This document shows positions 24,704-35,604 of a stretch of DNA of 59,110 nucleotides, one piece after another (the first letter of the stretch is position 1; the number at the start of each line of letters is the position of its first letter). A program made the translations under genes and the position numbers. The notes under the pieces were generated by a model. The model was given only the letters and a program-made list of their open reading frames with translations, had not been told where the DNA came from and made no database searches. Origin of the DNA: Pleurobrachia bachei (Eukaryota; Ctenophora; Tentaculata; Cydippida; Pleurobrachiidae); the NCBI GenBank assembly GCA_000695325.1, contig AVPN01000118.1, forward strand, positions 34,550-93,659, read 5' to 3'.

Positions 24704-25818
24704 ATGGAGATGGAAAACAACCTTCATTGTGAGGATCAGCCTGTGAAGATAAATACCACCCGACCCCCTTCAACTGAGCTAAAAAAGGATTACACGTTTT
24801 TTGATGGGTATGTAAATATGTGTAGTGTGCCGTGATTATATGCTTGTTCTCGGGGCAAGGCGAAAAGAAAGATTATGTCATGTTCTGCAAGTCATGCATT
24901 ATGGATGATATATGCAGCTATCTAGACCATTTAATTTACTTTCGGCTATACTTTTGCTTTTTGGGATGGGCTATCTACCAAACCAGTTTTCTCATTTGGT
25001 ACATGTTGTTAAGCATCACATTAGCCGATTTTATACCAAATCAATACCTTTTATTACCAACTTTACTCGGCTTGCGACCATTGAGAATTGTTATTTTATT
25101 CTGTGGATGTGTCTGATTTTATATAAAGAGCTGATTTGCCTTCGAGGGTGGCAGTCATTGTTTCACCACGTGCAAAACTTTTTGAATTAATTTCTGTTAT
25201 TAAATCTATTATTTCATTGTCAGATATTTCTGCAGAACTTATTTCAAGATAATTATGTTTTCGTGGGATCCTCGAGGGTGGCATTCATTGTTTCGCCACG
25301 TGCAAAACTTGTTGAATTAGTTTCTACGTGTGACGCATTTATCTCTGTGAGATTATTCAATTAGACTTCAGAGACGTTATATTCATGTCTCAGACATTGT
25401 CTGGAAAGATATGCCTTCGTGTGGGGTGGGGGACAAGCCTCTGTAGCCTGCGTTGCACCACGTATCTTGGTAGTAAAACTTTGAATAACGAGTTCGTGGG
25501 TGGGGGAAGCCCTTAGCCCTTGTGGTTTGACACATTCCCATGTATTACAACGTTAATGTCTTTCAAATCTCATTACGGTTTCCTTCGTGGGATATGCCAG
25601 TACCCAATAGTTGTATGCCACTACCAATGAAACGAGAGATATAATATGACGGCAATCATTTTGCAGGATTACCTAAAAACAGATTGAAACATTGAAAAAT
25701 GAAAGGTTAAATTTTATAGGTTTTACTTGGCAAAGTCCGATTTCATGCAGCACATCTAAGACAGAATTGTTGTTAAAGTCTAAATGAATTAATGTAAACA
25801 TTACGAGTTCAGACAATA

Positions 25819-25854
<36 letters not shown>

Positions 25855-28800
25855 TCTCTCACAAAACAATAAATCTTACTTTTAATTTAGTGCAGTGATC
25901 TGGAATGTTTCAAAGCTTGAACTAGCAATTTAATGTCTGACGAAATTTAACTTTCAAAACCTTTCTTTTTCCAAATGGCAGTTCTGAATACATTATGATC
26001 ACGTTCTGAACACGTTCTGAATAGCGTACAATATGGTATTTATAAATGCTGAGTATAATGTGGCTATTGAAACACGTGTCGAGACAACTCCAACAGTTGA
26101 TGTTTAGATAATACTGGGATTGGCTTCAACTATTCATTTAATTAAGTGCTAGGTCTAGCTGAGTCTCAAAGGGGAACTATTACATACTGGACAGCCTTGT
26201 CTAGCATTTTAATTTGTAGACAATCCTAGCAATTATTTGACTTATGCTGGCATGAATGAATGTATAATTGAATAGTATCGCATTATATTGTGCCACAATC
26301 CACATGTACATTATACTTTTGAATTGTTATATGGATTACTTCATACACGTGTCGACCAGCTGGATAAACTTAGCTAACAAAAGCATCAGCCCCGACAGAG
26401 TGTGTGTGCATTATGAATGAGCTTTTAGGAATAAATTATTGTTTGTCTCCTATCACGAACATGGCCATTATATGTATAGATTTGGATGCAACAGCGAGTT
26501 TGCATTATCAATTATCATGCCAAACCTTTTGATTCGCCGAACTCTAACTTAGTCTCTATTTTTAACCGTGTACCTCGATTTACTTTTATTTATCCTTCCT
26601 CGAAGAGTTCGTTAGATCAAGGCGTGTCTGTACAAGACGTTGCGACGCTACAGTACCGTCTAGCGATTCAGTTCATAATTATACCGGCGACAACATAATT
26701 ACCGATGTCTTTCATATTCTGTGAAATAATTGTTTCTAAAGAACGAAACTTCTTTAGTATATTATAGTACGTGATCTTATCAAACTCTATAAGTTTCCAA
26801 TAGCATGAATGATCAGCTCACAGTACTGACGGTACCAGGCCGGGCTAGAAACCTCTTTTTTCACTCTGAACTAAACATCTTTTGCAGTATCTGTCTGTTT
26901 CAAAAGCACACTTCTTCATTGTTTTGCCGATATCCGCTTTAGAACTCTTTTATATGGTTGTTTTTTACCGTTAATTCCCCTTTCTCTTTGTGTTTAAGGG
27001 TGTTTTTTGTCCCCCTCTTTCTGGGTTTTAACTCTCGCTGTTTTACTAGGTGCACGCACATGGACCAAATCTTCAATGCCTTTGCGACGGATGTGTGTGA
27101 TACGTACCTGTGCTGTAACAGATGGTACACGAACGACAAACCACCCTGCTCACCTACCGGGGTACGTATTGGTTACCGTGGTAACACCTACCGGGGTACG
27201 TATATTGGTAACCATGGTAACACCTACCGGGGTACGTATATTGGTAAATGGTAACCATGGTAACACCTACCGGGGTATGTATTGGTTACCATGGTAACAA
27301 ACCCTGCTCACCTACCGGGGTACGTATATTGAATACCATGCGTAACAACGCCTTTATTGGTTTATAATAGTACACGTGGGCCTAAAGAATCTATATAGTA
27401 CATAACGTTCTGCACGCAGTGCAAGCGCGCCATATACGCTCTGCACTGCAGAGCGTATATGGAGATGAAATGCACGACAGCGCAGCTGGAGTGCATTTCA
27501 TACCTATATTGCACGAGTGAAACGAGTGCGATATAGGAGCGCTTGCACATGCCGTGCAGGACGTTATTGAGTATATATTCCGCGAGAAAATACATGACAA
27601 GCAAAACAATCATAATTTTGGGTGCTTAAACACACAGAGAGGTGACAAAACAAGGCACAAACTAAGCAAAAACACACGGAAAGGGACTAAAACACACCTC
27701 TACAATTGTTACACACAAGGGAGACAAGTTGTGACACTTTTAACAGTGAAAAGAAGAGAGAGATAAAGAGAGAGATACGAGAGAGGGAGATTGGAATTCA
27801 AACAACAAAACATGATAAGGGATAATTACAGATAAAGAAAAAGGGAGAGTGAGTGTATATTTGACAGACTGTGTGTCGGGGACACTGTTTCAGTCATATT
27901 CTGTGTGTTTGTGTGTGATTAAGGTGTAAAAACACTGCGAGAACACTTTTCTTGCATATATCCCGCTACCTCTATATCTGCACGCTCCCGCGGAAGCAGA
28001 GTGCAAATTTCACCGTGCAAATGGTCGCGCGGAGCGGGAGTGATATTTGCACTCGCGGTATATATATATTGGTAACACTCGCCCAAGTTATGAAAAAAAA
28101 GATAGCTGCTCAATGTGCACTTATCTTTTTTGCAGTACACATTATAGTCATGGATCGTATGAGATAAAGAAGAGAGCTGATAACCTGATCCAGGCCTGGA
28201 TCAGGTTATCAGCTCTTCTTTTTCTGGATCAGGTAAAAGCAGTATTAGTTGGTAATCACGAAGGTTAAGCGTGATCGCTTTTACCTCCCTCTCTCTCTCC
28301 TTCTCCATGTCTCTCGCTCAGCCACTATTTTGCTCTCTTTCATCATACTCCATATATCTCTCTTTTCCTCTATCTCTCTCTCTCTCTCTCCATATCTCTC
28401 CACCTCTCTCTCTAAATCTCTCCATCCCTATTTCCCCGTCGTTGCTTATACCCGATGATAGTCGTCGGGCATGGTATGTGTGTGTATGCTGCAGATTAGC
28501 TGGTGAACTTATGCCTACACTTGTTATGTTCTCGAGTCTAACTAGGCAAGCCTACACAACGAAATAGTACAACTGTGTTTAGGACGCAACAAATATTTCA
28601 TGAAATCCCTGACGGGAAACCAATCATAAGGCGACCTGATTAATATATGCATTTCTGAGAGATACTCATTTAGACATGGGCATTTCTCTTGACGTATAAC
28701 TGTTATGTAGCTTAAAACTGTTCTGTAACAAACTAGACCTGTTTTTCTATTGTTGGGGACTGGGGTCTGGGGTTTCGTGCAGTTTCCCGATTTAGAGTCT

Positions 28801-31800
28801 TTTACATTTTATTGATCCCCTTCGTTGGAAGCCTTCATACCAATTTGGAAGCCATTATTTTAAATTGTGTCTAACATCATCACTTTTTTAATGTCTAACT
28901 TCTGTAGTTCATCTAGAAGCTACTTCTGCTACTTCGATAACTCGACAAATTACGTATCATTTTAAACTTTCATCACTAATAATTATCCAGCGATTCTCCA
29001 TTTGTCCAATGGCTTCATATTTACTATAATTGAGTCTCATAATAAAGTTAAAATTTCTTTTCAAGGGACAGGGGGCCGCGCATACGCACACATTTACAAA
29101 AATAGTTTTGCGTGTGCTAAACGTTTTCGCTCATATCTCCTGTTCCTGATAAGATAAAGACTTGATCTTGGTTGCGTTGGAAAGAGAAAAATCTTTCCAA
29201 TGCTTTTAAGTTCAAGTCTTAAGATTGCCAGGAACATAATTTCGATTGAGAGTATGTAAGGTGCGAAGGTTATCTTAGTTACAGCGCACGGCCTCCTGTC
29301 CCTTGCTTTCAACTATAGTACCAGTTCACATGTAATTGGACTGGAGAAAGCTAAAATGTGATCTCTAGATGGATATTACAAAATGGACTACCCGTTAGAA
29401 GAGAGTCATTTGCCAACCATACCCCGCATCTTTATATCCTTCCACCGGACTAAAACAGTGTCCTCTGATACAACTAAACCAAAGGCCAATAAGGTGTGTG
29501 TAGATCTACCGCGCGGCCCAAAAAAAACTAAGGGTACGTTGGCCTTAATATCTCCACGAATTTAATTTCCATAATTTTGAAATTTTGACACAATGTTGGT
29601 GTGGGTACTCACTCGAGGAATCCGAAGTTTCAAATCATAAAAGTTTAAAGTTCATTAATGAACCCATTTTTTCGTTTTTCGGGTTTTCCACGGTTTCGCA
29701 TGGTTAAATTCGATTTTATTGTTTAAAAAAGCAACCATGCATTAGAAAAAACAACAATAAATGGCAATCCGAGTTTTTATTAAAATTGAATCACGTTTAG
29801 TTGGCGAAATAAATGTTTAAAAATCGTCATTTTTACCAAAGATCGATTTTGACCCGTTTTGACAAGAAAATGATAAATTCAGGCGCTAAAAATTCGTACG
29901 GCCATTACATTTGATCAATGTTGATGTTAGCCGGAATTTTAGTTTTCTATCTCAAAGTTCATTTTTTCGACTAGAATGAATCCTGAATGAACTTAAAAAC
30001 AGGAATGCTTTATCAAAACGGAATTTCACAGCCGCCTTTGGGTATCGATTTCCTTTCAAACGCGACTAATTTTAGCTTAATTGGACCACCACAAGAGACA
30101 AAGTGGCCAGTTTTCTAACCCTAGGTCTGTCCATGTGACCCCCATTGGGACGCTAGTGTCATTACGAAGTGCCAATAAGCAGGTGTAACGGTCGAGTATC
30201 ACGTATCACATCTGCTAATGAGGCCGGTATACCGATACAGCGTCCGTTAGAATTTNNNNNNNNNNNNNNNNNNNNNNNNNNNNNNNNNNNNNNNNNNNNN
30301 NNNNNNNNNNNNNNNNNNNNNNNNNNNNNNNNNNNNNNNNNNNNNNNNNNNNNNNNNNNNNNNNNNNNNNNNNNNNNNNNNNNNNNNNNNNNNNNNNNNN
30401 NNNNNNNNNNNNNNNNNNNNNNNNNNNNNNNNNNNNNNNNNNNNNNNNNNNNNNNNNNNNNNNNNNNNNNNNNNNNNNNNNNNNNNNNNNNNNNNNNNNN
30501 NNNNNNNNNNNNNNNNNNNNNNNNNNNNNNNNNNNNNNNNNNNNNNNNNNNNNNNNNNNNNNNNNNNNNNNNNNNNNNNNNNNNNNNNNNNNNNNNNNNN
30601 NNNNNNNNNNNNNNNNNNNNNNNNNNNNNNNNNNNNNNNNNNNNNNNNNNNNNNNNNNNNNNNNNNNNNNNNNNNNNNNNNNNNNNNNNNNNNNNNNNNN
30701 NNNNNNNNNNNNNNNNNNNNNNNNNNNNNNNNNNNNNNNNNNNNNNNNNNNNNNNNNNNNNNNNNNNNNNNNNNNNNNNNNNNNNNNNNNNNNNNNNNNN
30801 NNNNNNNNNNNNNNNNNNNNNNNNNNNNNNNNNNNNNNNNNNNNNNNNNNNNNNNNNNNNNNNNNNNNNNNNNNNNNNNNNNNNNNNNNNCTAGGCTTAG
30901 TAAACTGGTCACTGTGATTCTTGTGATGATCCAATTAAGCTCAAACTGGTTGCGTTCGAAAGAAAATTGATAGCCAAACAAACTACAGCAACTTTGGTAT
31001 TGAAATATGGTCCCGTTTTGGCGTTCATCTAATGTTCATTTGGGTGAAAAAAATGAACTTTCATCCAGAGAGTTGAAACTCCGGATTCCTCGAATGAGTA
31101 CCCATACAAATATTGTGCCAAAATATCAGAGTGATTGAAATTAAAATTCTGGGCGAAAAGAAGGCCAACGTACCCTTAGTTTTTTTTGGGTCGCGCGGTA
31201 TAGGGTTAGTAGTTACCCTTAGTTGTTAGGGGTAACAAGGGGTAACTAATGCATGACAGTAAAGTGGATCAGTAGAAGAATCGGACATGACCACACCTCA
31301 CTGCTAGAGGGTGGCTCTTTCAGTTTGACTGTTATGTGCGTACATATCATCCTATCTGCCTCGATTATCCCTATTCGCTCTGTCTGGCCGATACTCTGAC
31401 TACGGTTCTCACATACTCCACCAATGCTCTGACTGGCGCCGCAACCCCATCTGAACGCACCAATTTGATAATCAAATGGGGTATAGCGCCGCCATACAGT
31501 CAATGGTCGGACAGTCTGCTTTACTTTACTTTCCTTTCAGGAGGAAGACTCGGAGGACCACTGGGGAGACCACCACGATGGAGGTCTAGATCACTTGGAT
31601 GGTGGTGCAGGGGATGTCGAGGGGAACAGTGGGACGGAGGAGGACACTAAACACAGGGGATGGGAACAGTGTGACATAAGGTAACCCTAGAGTATTCCAC
31701 CATTGCATTACTTCATGATCATGGCCATATGTAAATGGTCAAACCATACCATATTATAGTTTCACCATGGAGATACAATTCATGGTCATGGTGGTGCACC

Positions 31801-33890
31801 ATACCTTCTTCAGATCTAGAAGCAATAACTCACAATCTCTCTTTGTTTGTGCTAACTTCTCTTGACTAACTTTCCGGTGGTCACGGCATGGTGAATGGTA
31901 GAACGTTTATTGCATAGGTATAATTGCAATATTGGTCGCTAAAAGCACAGTTTGGATTTACAAATGAACTGTCTTGTGCATCTATAATGATCATTCATTA
32001 TTGGACACAGCGGGTTGCCATTTTATATACTACTTGTTTGTTAGTTATTGGAAAAATTAGATCACTAAATTTGGTACATTGAAATCTTGTTGACGTCAAC
32101 AATATTTTAATGACACGCTTTGAAAATCGTAATTTTATTCTATATACCGGTTTAACCTTCAGTGCATTAATATATGGTCAAATAAGATCAGTCTGTTATG
32201 ATCTACTCCCACCTTCCAGGCCAAAAATAAGGCAATATCTTATACCGCTTTCCATCAGCAGCTGATTAGCAATCAAATGTATAATGGGTGACCTAATATA
32301 TATGTAGTGTAATTTTGATCAAACCAATCCTCTGACCGCCATGTTCTCGTGCAGAAATGAGAATAGGCCACAGGGTCAGGCCAATTATACTCTGACCGCT
32401 GTTCTTGTACAGAAATGAGAATAGGAGCAGGCCACTCTGCTCGATGACAAACCGTTATATATATTTCTGCAGGAAGCCGGTGAAGCTGCGACCGACACTG
32501 AAGGAGATAGCGGAAGAGTATATTAGGCAGCAAAGAGAACAAGAGGAGATCAGACAGTCACACCTCAGACAGGCTGAACGGGACGCAATCGTTAGACAAG
32601 CGTGAGTTAGCAAAAACAAATAGACCGATCAAGAATCAAGAGTTTTGGTAATGATTCGGCAGTTCGAGCTGATCAAGATTTTGCGTTTGAAATTCAAATA
32701 AGTTTGTAGTGTCTTGTTGGGGGTCAGAGAATAGTAGATCACAATCTTAGAACACTGCACTGCACCTATAACTAGATTGAGAAAGGACACCAGTTTCGTT
32801 ACGACACAGTACACTCCCTCCTAGATTGAGGAAGGACACTTCACCTTCTAAATTCTAGTCCATCACTACATCTAGATTGAAGAAAGGACGCTTGTCACCT
32901 TCTAATTCATCCCTATCTATAGATTGAGAAAGGACGCCAGTTTCGTAACGACAGATGGCGATGAGGACAGTTTGGATCTGAGAGCGAGTAGTTACTGTTC
33001 AATGAACAGTTATCTTCGGGCTCCAAACCAAACAAAGCTATACCCCTGACTAGACTCACGTCTACTCCCAACGTCACTATCTCTCTCCACACAGATACCA
33101 TCTTCACCCGTCGTAACGGACCAGGTTAGAGCAGGGCTAACCATGGTAACAGACCAGCAACTGGGGTTACCATGGTAACTGTTTGATAGAATCATTACTT
33201 CATAGGTAGAGGATAAGGACAGTGGATATGGAGCTGAATTGAGGAGTAAGCGGAAGTTGGTGAGGTTCCCAACAAACGAGGAGGATAGCAGGTAACATTG
33301 AATTAATTATCAGTGGAAATTATTAGTGGGAATTGTTGAGTAAGGGGGAAAAGTCACACTTCCCCTTTAAAATAAAGTGGAAATAATATTTGGATAGTTC
33401 TTGTGAGTAGGTAGAAAGTGTTCCTAGATTTTCTTGATTGACGACCAGCTTGTACTCCGTAGCACTTATATGTAGTAGCCAAGACTGATCGATGAAGCTG
33501 TTCTAAATATTATATTTCAGTTCGTGTCAGCAGGCGGAGGACCACGGCCCAGACCGCCCCAAATCATGTCCAATATCGGGTACTACGGACTCTACTACTC
33601 GTCACCATGGAAACAACAACAACAATGTCAAACCACGGAAGAAAACCTCTCTTTTCTCCTCATTTCGGTCATCTAAAAAGAACACTAGTTCGGGTCGAGA
33701 GAGTTCAGAGGACAATTCCGGGGGTGGAAAGAAGAAGAAGAAAAAGAGGACAAAACAGATCAGCGAGAATCATCAGCAACCAGTTACAAACAGTACCCTA
33801 GTGGCCCCTAAACCGTCATTTGTGCTGCGTGGAAAACGGCAGAATAGCATGACAAGTATTCGGAGTACAGAAGATGACGAGAATAGATGA
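24704..33890 (+). CDS. unrecognised multi-exon, charged nuclear-looking protein
   Basis: Proposed exons: 24704-24807, 27050-27161, 29369-29493, 31541-31680, 32473-32601, 33054-33124, 33210-33291, 33521-33890. Phases agree except between 27161 and 29369, where an exon is missing or a border is wrong. The start is MEMENNLHCEDQPVK. Exon 2 is Cys-rich (DVCDTYLCCNRWYTNDKPPC). Exon 4 is acidic, exon 5 a basic helix (LKEIAEEYIRQQREQEEIRQ), and the last exon is Ser-rich with an obvious nuclear-localisation run (GGGKKKKKKRTK). The order Cys-rich region, acidic tail, basic region fits a chromatin or transcription protein, but I do not recognise the family. Exon 3 ends 15 nt before a foldback transposon; exon 2's donor is replicated in a VNTR. 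The first two exons could belong to a separate gene. Confidence 0.5.
25138..25325. repeat. about 125 bp direct repeat, two copies
   Basis: CGAGGGTGGCAGTCATTGTT and CGAGGGTGGCATTCATTGTT each precede a TCNCCACGTGCAAAACTT block. On the minus strand each copy can be read as FARGETM(T/N)ATLE, so it may be debris of a coding transposon. Confidence 0.6.
25823..25860. repeat. (TC)n microsatellite
   Basis: Nearly pure CT dinucleotide run with one C interruption. Confidence 0.95.
27150..27332 (+). repeat. VNTR replicating an exon end and splice donor, 5 copies
   Basis: CACCTACCGGGGTACGTAT recurs near 27151, 27186, 27225, 27266 and 27310, spaced by X-box-like palindromes (GGTTACCGTGGTAACACC, GGTAACCATGGTAAC). 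The first copy ends exon 27050-27161. Each unit therefore carries an exon tail, a GTACGT donor and a palindrome; the fifth also copies CCCTGCT from the exon. Confidence 0.85.
27402..27567. repeat. nested inverted repeat able to fold as a four-way cloverleaf
   Basis: Outer arms ATAACGTTCTGCACGCAGTG (27402-) and its partner ending GTGCAGGACGTTAT (-27567) enclose three separate hairpins: 27430-27462 (CCATATACGCTCTGCA stem), 27466-27500 (TGAAATGCAC stem) and 27503-27537 (CCTATATTGCAC stem). It is too long for a tRNA and has no A/B boxes that I can identify. Confidence 0.8.
27950..28074. repeat. imperfect nested inverted repeat with GTGCAAAT words
   Basis: CTCCCGCG pairs with CGCGGAGCGGGAG, and flanking TATATC-TGCAC and TATTTGCAC blocks are mirrored. 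Composition resembles the cloverleaf at 27402, 400 bp upstream, so the two may be related. Confidence 0.5.
28167..28220. repeat. near-perfect palindrome with no loop
   Basis: GAGCTGATAACCTGATCCAGG meets its exact complement at the centre AGGCCT (28193-28198). The outer AAGAAGA/TCTTCTT continues the symmetry after a 2 nt slip. Part of it repeats as CTGGATCAGG at 28224. Confidence 0.9.
28310..28430. repeat. TC-rich low-complexity tract
   Basis: CTCTCTC runs near 28372-28392 with interruptions. Confidence 0.85.
29509..31198. mobile_element. foldback transposon with about 180 bp TIRs, contains a gap
   Basis: The left end CCGCGCGGCCCAAAAAAAAC continues with TAAGGGTACGTTGGCC and is mirrored at 31000-31198, ending GGGTCGCGCGG. 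TA borders each end (29507-29508, 31199-31200). The arms continue inward through GGGTACTCACTCGAGGAATC / GATTCCTCGAATGAGTACCC. The interior is interrupted by the gap at 30256-30890, so coding capacity cannot be judged. It lies in an intron of the unrecognised gene. Confidence 0.85.
30256..30890. other. assembly gap (about 635 N)
   Basis: Run of N inside the foldback element; such inverted repeats commonly break assemblies. Confidence 1.
32765..32950. repeat. degenerate tandem repeat, 4 units
   Basis: TAGATTGAGAAAGGACACCA-GTTTCGTTACGACA, with variants TAGATTGAGGAAGGACACTT and TAGATTGAAGAAAGGACGC, separated by ACCTTCTAA-TTCATC. It lies in an intron of the unrecognised gene. Confidence 0.75.
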
Positions 33891-35604
33891 AATTTATTAG
33901 CTAATTAACCAGTAATTAATTAGCTAATTAACTAGTAATTAATTAGCTAATTGATTAGTTAATTGACCAGTAATTGACCAGTTTAATTAGAGCATTTTTC
34001 GGATTTGAGATCATAGAAGATCGTGAACCCCTCGTGAACATATTATAGTGCAATCAGAATTATTTGTTGATCGCCCATGATATTTTAGAATTCCCGATTT
34101 CAAGACGATTTGAATTTGGTTATCTCACAGAATGTATAAATTAGAGATGTCAGAAACTTGTGATAGACTGATAGGGCGAGCGCGGTGTGCCCAATTAAGG
34201 ACTTGTTTAAACTTTATTCAAAATTACAAACTGGATTTGATTAATGGTTCTAAATATTGTAAAACAGTCATCATTTACCTTTAAGCCATTTAGTAACCGG
34301 ATATAGCCAATTAAGGTGACAAAATGTGGTACAAAAGAAGGAACAAAGAATAAACGAACAAAGAAAGTGTGTGTAACAGAACAGCGACGCATGTCGTCCA
34401 GTTATCTTGTACTGCGCGCGCCGCAACTGCACGTGCACTTGCTCGGCCTTCTAGAAGGCTCGCTGATTTATCCCCACCCCCGCTGCGGCCCCACCGTTGC
34501 TATGCTACGCAGTCTGTCCTTTCGGCCCCATTCGGCGCATCGCTTACATTCACAAACCAGGCATTGTGCCCAGTGTGAGAGCTGACAGATTAGGAACAAA
34601 TCAATCCCATCAAGACCAAGGCATACAGATCACAAAACCCCGCTAATTGTGCGAGAGGAGTGACGTGCCATAAGCTCCACCGCCTAAAATATCTTTGAGT
34701 TTGACCCTATAACTGTAGTCATAACTTGGCAACTCTTACCAGTACCCATTGTTAAGGGAATCATTTTGATCCGGCTACAGCACGTAGCATGGCACTGCTT
34801 CGGCTTAGTTTAACAGCACAGTTGACCGTTTCGATTTACCGCCAAATACAATTGATTCATTTCATTTATGAGCAGACTTTTGAGGTTTCATTTCACAGTT
34901 GTTCCACACTGCCGCTAGATTCTAGAATCATCTGTCAAAGCATTGGCCTGACTTGGTTACGAAGCAAAGCGCGTGAACTGTGGTCAGAGTATTGGCATGA
35001 CGCCATGACAGAGAATCATTCGGGTCAACTGTGCTGTGTATTATCAGAAAACAACTAAAACTCAGTTTTTCACAAAATGTACAAACGTTAATTAGGTATG
35101 TTCATCATCTTCACAATATTGTACCTTGTTGTTTCTCAACAAAGTGTACCAATAACAATCACTTGACCAGCAAGAAAAACATTTCATAGACTCGTAAATA
35201 TATTATATTATATTATATTATATAATGGGTGATCTAGCGGTGCCCACCTAACATTTCATAGACATAATGGATCTTGCGGTGCCCACCTAACCTGGGCAAA
35301 CCGTCAAATGCAAGTGCCACTTGTTACTCAACAAAGTGCCACCAGACAATTGGACTGCGTAAAAAGTTGAGTAAACTACTAGACTTTAAGCATGACTCAA
35401 GTTCAACTTTCAGTAATAAAAGGACTCAACTTAACCACCTTTCACAGACATTTAACAGAATATTATTAAGAGACTAGGTAACACGTCACAACATATATAA
35501 TTTCGACACAAAACATCGCAACTCAAATATACACATCTCGAGTGTTTCTTCTCCCTAGATTTAAAGTCCTCCACTGGTTTCCCAGGGTGATAGGAACACA
35601 CCCC
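33891..35604. other. 3' flanks of two convergent genes, no gene seen
   Basis: Starts with a TTAATTAGCTAATTAAC-type tandem tract (33896-33990). It also holds a copy of the GTCAGGCCAATG dispersed repeat near 34945-35002, a (TATTA)n run at 35199-35222, and a 50 bp duplication of GCGGTGCCCACCTAAC (35238 and 35277). It separates the convergent stop codons at 33890 and 35605. Confidence 0.55.

Noticed and set aside
25096-25284. 62-codon minus frame MPPSRIPRKHNYLEISSAEI...
   Set aside because: It shares a repeated ARGETM-ATLE phrase with its neighbouring copy, but other frames nearby are full of stops. At best it is transposon debris, so it is recorded only as a repeat.
27402-27567. Possible tRNA or tRNA-like gene from the cloverleaf shape
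   Set aside because: At 166 bp it is too long, and there is no A-box, B-box or T-loop signature.
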